64,000 bases of DNA from Ahaetulla prasina (taxonomy: Eukaryota > Chordata > Lepidosauria > Squamata > Colubridae): positions 17,266,783-17,330,782 of the forward strand of contig NC_080542.1 of NCBI RefSeq assembly GCF_028640845.1. The letters are read 5' to 3'. Of this stretch, positions 57,101 through 60,100 are shown one piece after another. Within the stretch, counting starts at the first letter, position 1, and each line of letters opens with the position of its first letter. Below the pieces are notes generated by a model. The model had not been told where the DNA came from. It did no database searches and saw nothing but the letters and a program-made list of their open reading frames with translations. A program made the position numbers and the translations under genes.

Positions 57101-60100
57101 CCTCATCATCTTTGTTGCTCTTCTTTGCAAATCAATGTATTTGTGATGGTTGCAGGGTCCCGGGGTCCCAGAGTCATTTAATCCCCTTTTGCGACCTTTT
57201 GACAAGCAAAGTCAATAAGGAAGCCAGATCCACTTAACAACCGTGTTACTAACTTACCAGCTGCACTGATTGACTTAACAACTGTGGCCAGAAAAGTCGT
57301 AACGTGGGACAAAAATCCTTTAACTGTCTCACTTAGCAACAGAAATGTTGGGCTCAGTTGTGATCATTAATTCGAGGACTACCTGTATGTTCTCCCTCTT
57401 ACTCCGCAGCTATCGCGGTATATACACAATTATCACTTCCTTTACCTGCTAAAGGCGGCCAAACTTCCATGTTTCCTGAGATGTTCCTTCAAATCAGCCA
57501 TGCGTTGGGCAGCTTCTTCCGATTCAGCTCCAAAATCTTTCTTCCATGCTTCTGGTACGGAGCTGGCGAGAGCAAGAGAGATAGACTGCTCAAAATATAT
57601 GATTAAGACAATCCACCTTCTATGAGAATTGCTATTGGGGTTAAAAAGCAGCATTGGAAGGCATGGAAAAGAACTGGAGGCAACATTATCAATCTGGTGG
57701 CGCAGTGGTTAGAATGCAGCATTGTAGGCAAAACTCCACCCACAACCTGGAGTTCGATCCTGACAGGGCTGAAAGTTGATTCAGCCTTCCATTCTTCTGA
57801 GGTCTGTAAAATGAGGACCCAAATTGTTGGGGGCAATATGCTGACTCTGTAAAAACCACTTAGAGAGGGCTGTAAAGCACTATATACTTAGAATAACTTT
57901 ATTGTCACTTTAAAGGTACACTAATCAGCATAAATTAAAATGAAATTTCTTTGCACAGAGCTCTGAGAGGGTCACCACCTCCAATATATTCTACATACAC
58001 ATGCCAAAAATATGAAAGAAAGAAAGAAAGCAAGAAAGAAAGAAAGCAAGAAAGAAAGAAGGAAGGAAGGAAGGAAGGAAGGAAGGAAGGAAGGAAGGAA
58101 GGAAGGAAGGAAGGAAGGAAGGAAGGAAGAAAAAGAAAGAAAGAACGTGTGGCTTCTACTGCCTACAAATATATCCTTTTTATTAAGTACGTGGATTAAA
58201 TTTAAGTAACAATAGCAATAAGACTTATATACACTGTCCCCTAGTGCTTTGTAGCACTCTCCGGGCAGTTTATAAGATCAGCATATTGCCCCCAACAATC
58301 TGGGTCCTCATTTTATTGTCCTTGAAAGAATGAAAGCCTGACTCATCCTGGAGCCCCATCAAGATTAAACTCCAGGCTGTGGGCAGAGCTAGCCTGCAGT
58401 ACTGCATTCTAGCCACTGTGCCATCAGGGCTCCTAGTAAGTGGAAAGGTGCTCATAGGATCTGCAAATTAGTTGAGAAAAATAATTTACCCAAGAAAGTC
58501 AGGCTCCCGTAGATAGAAGAAGGCCCTAGATTCTGCTGTGGGATCATGGCTACCATTCAGGAATTGAACAGCCTCCAGTTCAGTGATAGAGCGGCCTGAT
58601 GGATATGTTTTCACCTGTGGATAGAATATTCAAACAGCAGCTTTTATTCTGAGAACTTTCTCAACAGTTGTTCCGTCTTTGGTCACATTTAGCTCTGGTT
58701 AAGCCTTGATTCCCTTAATTTTCTGCTTTTCCTGTCAACACTAATTAAGCCAGTGGTGGGCTACTGCTGGTTTGAACCGGTTCAGGTGAACCAGTCATTG
58801 TGACCTATGGGTGGGCCCGTGCCCCCGTCCTGGCACTATGGCAGCACTATGGCGTCCTATTTAGCCGTGTTTTTGAAGCCACGTGCATGCACGGCAGGCT
58901 CATGTGTGAGTGAAGCACATGCGCGGAAGGCATGTGCGCAAAGCGCATGCATGAAAGGCATGCGCACAAGCAAAGCGCATGTGCAGAAGACACATGCACG
59001 AGCAAAGCATATGCGCTGAAGGCACACACTCACATTTTCGGTGCTGGGTGAACCGGTTGTTAATTCATGTGACAGCCACCTCTGAATTAAGCCCACTAAT
59101 TAGGCCCATAGTACTGTCTTATGTCTATTTACCCATGTTGTACAATTGTAGTATTATTATTATCCTTCTCATCTTCTCTACTACCCCCTCTTATTGGTAT
59201 CATTATTACGATTATTATTGCTCTATTGCTTTGCATGTACACTTGGCCAAATAAAGTGTTCTGTTCTGTTCTGTTCTGTTCAAATCTACTCTATTATCTG
59301 CTTGTATGTTATTTTCTTTGGACCTTGCCCTAACAATTGTTGGGGCCACTACATCCCACCAGACCTGTCTGCTGAAAAAACACACATTATGCAAATACCT
59401 GCCAATGTGAAGGCCCCCAAAACAGGCAAGTCCTAAATCACTGCCTTGTCTACATCCAATTGATGCTTATTTTTTGTTCATTTGGGAAAGGAAGTTTTCA
59501 TTTATCACCTGCTCTGATCAGTGCTTCTCAACCTCAGCAAATTTCAGATGTGTGGACTTCAACTCCCAGAATTCCCATCCATCTTAAAGTCATTAAGGTA
59601 GAGAAATACTGTTCTGGACCATCAACAGCCCAAATGCTGGCTGGGGAATTTTGGGAGTTGAAGTTCACCCATCTTGCTGAGGTCGAGAAACACTGTTCTG
59701 GATCATCAACCTTCCAAGGTTCACATCAGTGTCATCTCTCACCCATTCGTACTGCGGCTCCTCCGGCAAAGTAGTCTCTTTCGGGACATGGCCATAGCGC
59801 TCCCCAAGGATTCCAATGAAGAGGTCGCTCCGTGAGACTTCGGAGAGACACAATTCCACCTGCCTAAAGAAAGAGACCTTGATGACTCTCTTCTCCCACT
59901 CCTCAGTTTTGCTTCAATCCCATCCCTTCTTAGATGCACAGGGGGAAACCCATGCAAGATTAGGTGACTAAGATTAAGACTAGGTGGCTCAGTGGCTAAA
60001 ACACTGAGCTTGTTGATCAAAAAGGTCGGCAGTTCGGCGGTTGGAATCCCTAGTACAGGTCTCAGTACCAGTGATGAAATCCAATTTTTTTTACTACCAG

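Larger units (their letters stand above)
56261..57160 (-). mobile_element. CR1 LINE fragment holding a hAT and an L2-tailed SINE
   Basis: Reversed CR1 landmarks: GGGACTTTGGAGATCATCTA, TTCTTAAAAACTTCCAGTGT, TCAGGTGCTTTGGAGAATAG, and after the SINE CTGAGATATTGGAACACTGC and CTCATCATCTTTGTTGC. The inserts are at 56297-56468 and 56710-56985. Confidence 0.87.
56008..57385 (+). mobile_element. Tigger-like DNA transposon split by a CR1
   Basis: Left half 56008-56165 (CAGGTCAGCTTACAACCATT, GCACTGAAAAAAGTGACTTA) and right half 57170-57385 (TTTTGCGACCTTTTGACAAG, TTCGAGGACTACCTG) join when the CR1 is removed. Confidence 0.85.

Noticed and set aside
58012..58209. Lys/Arg/Glu/Gly-rich frame
   Set aside because: Translation of (GAAA)n and (GGAA)n.
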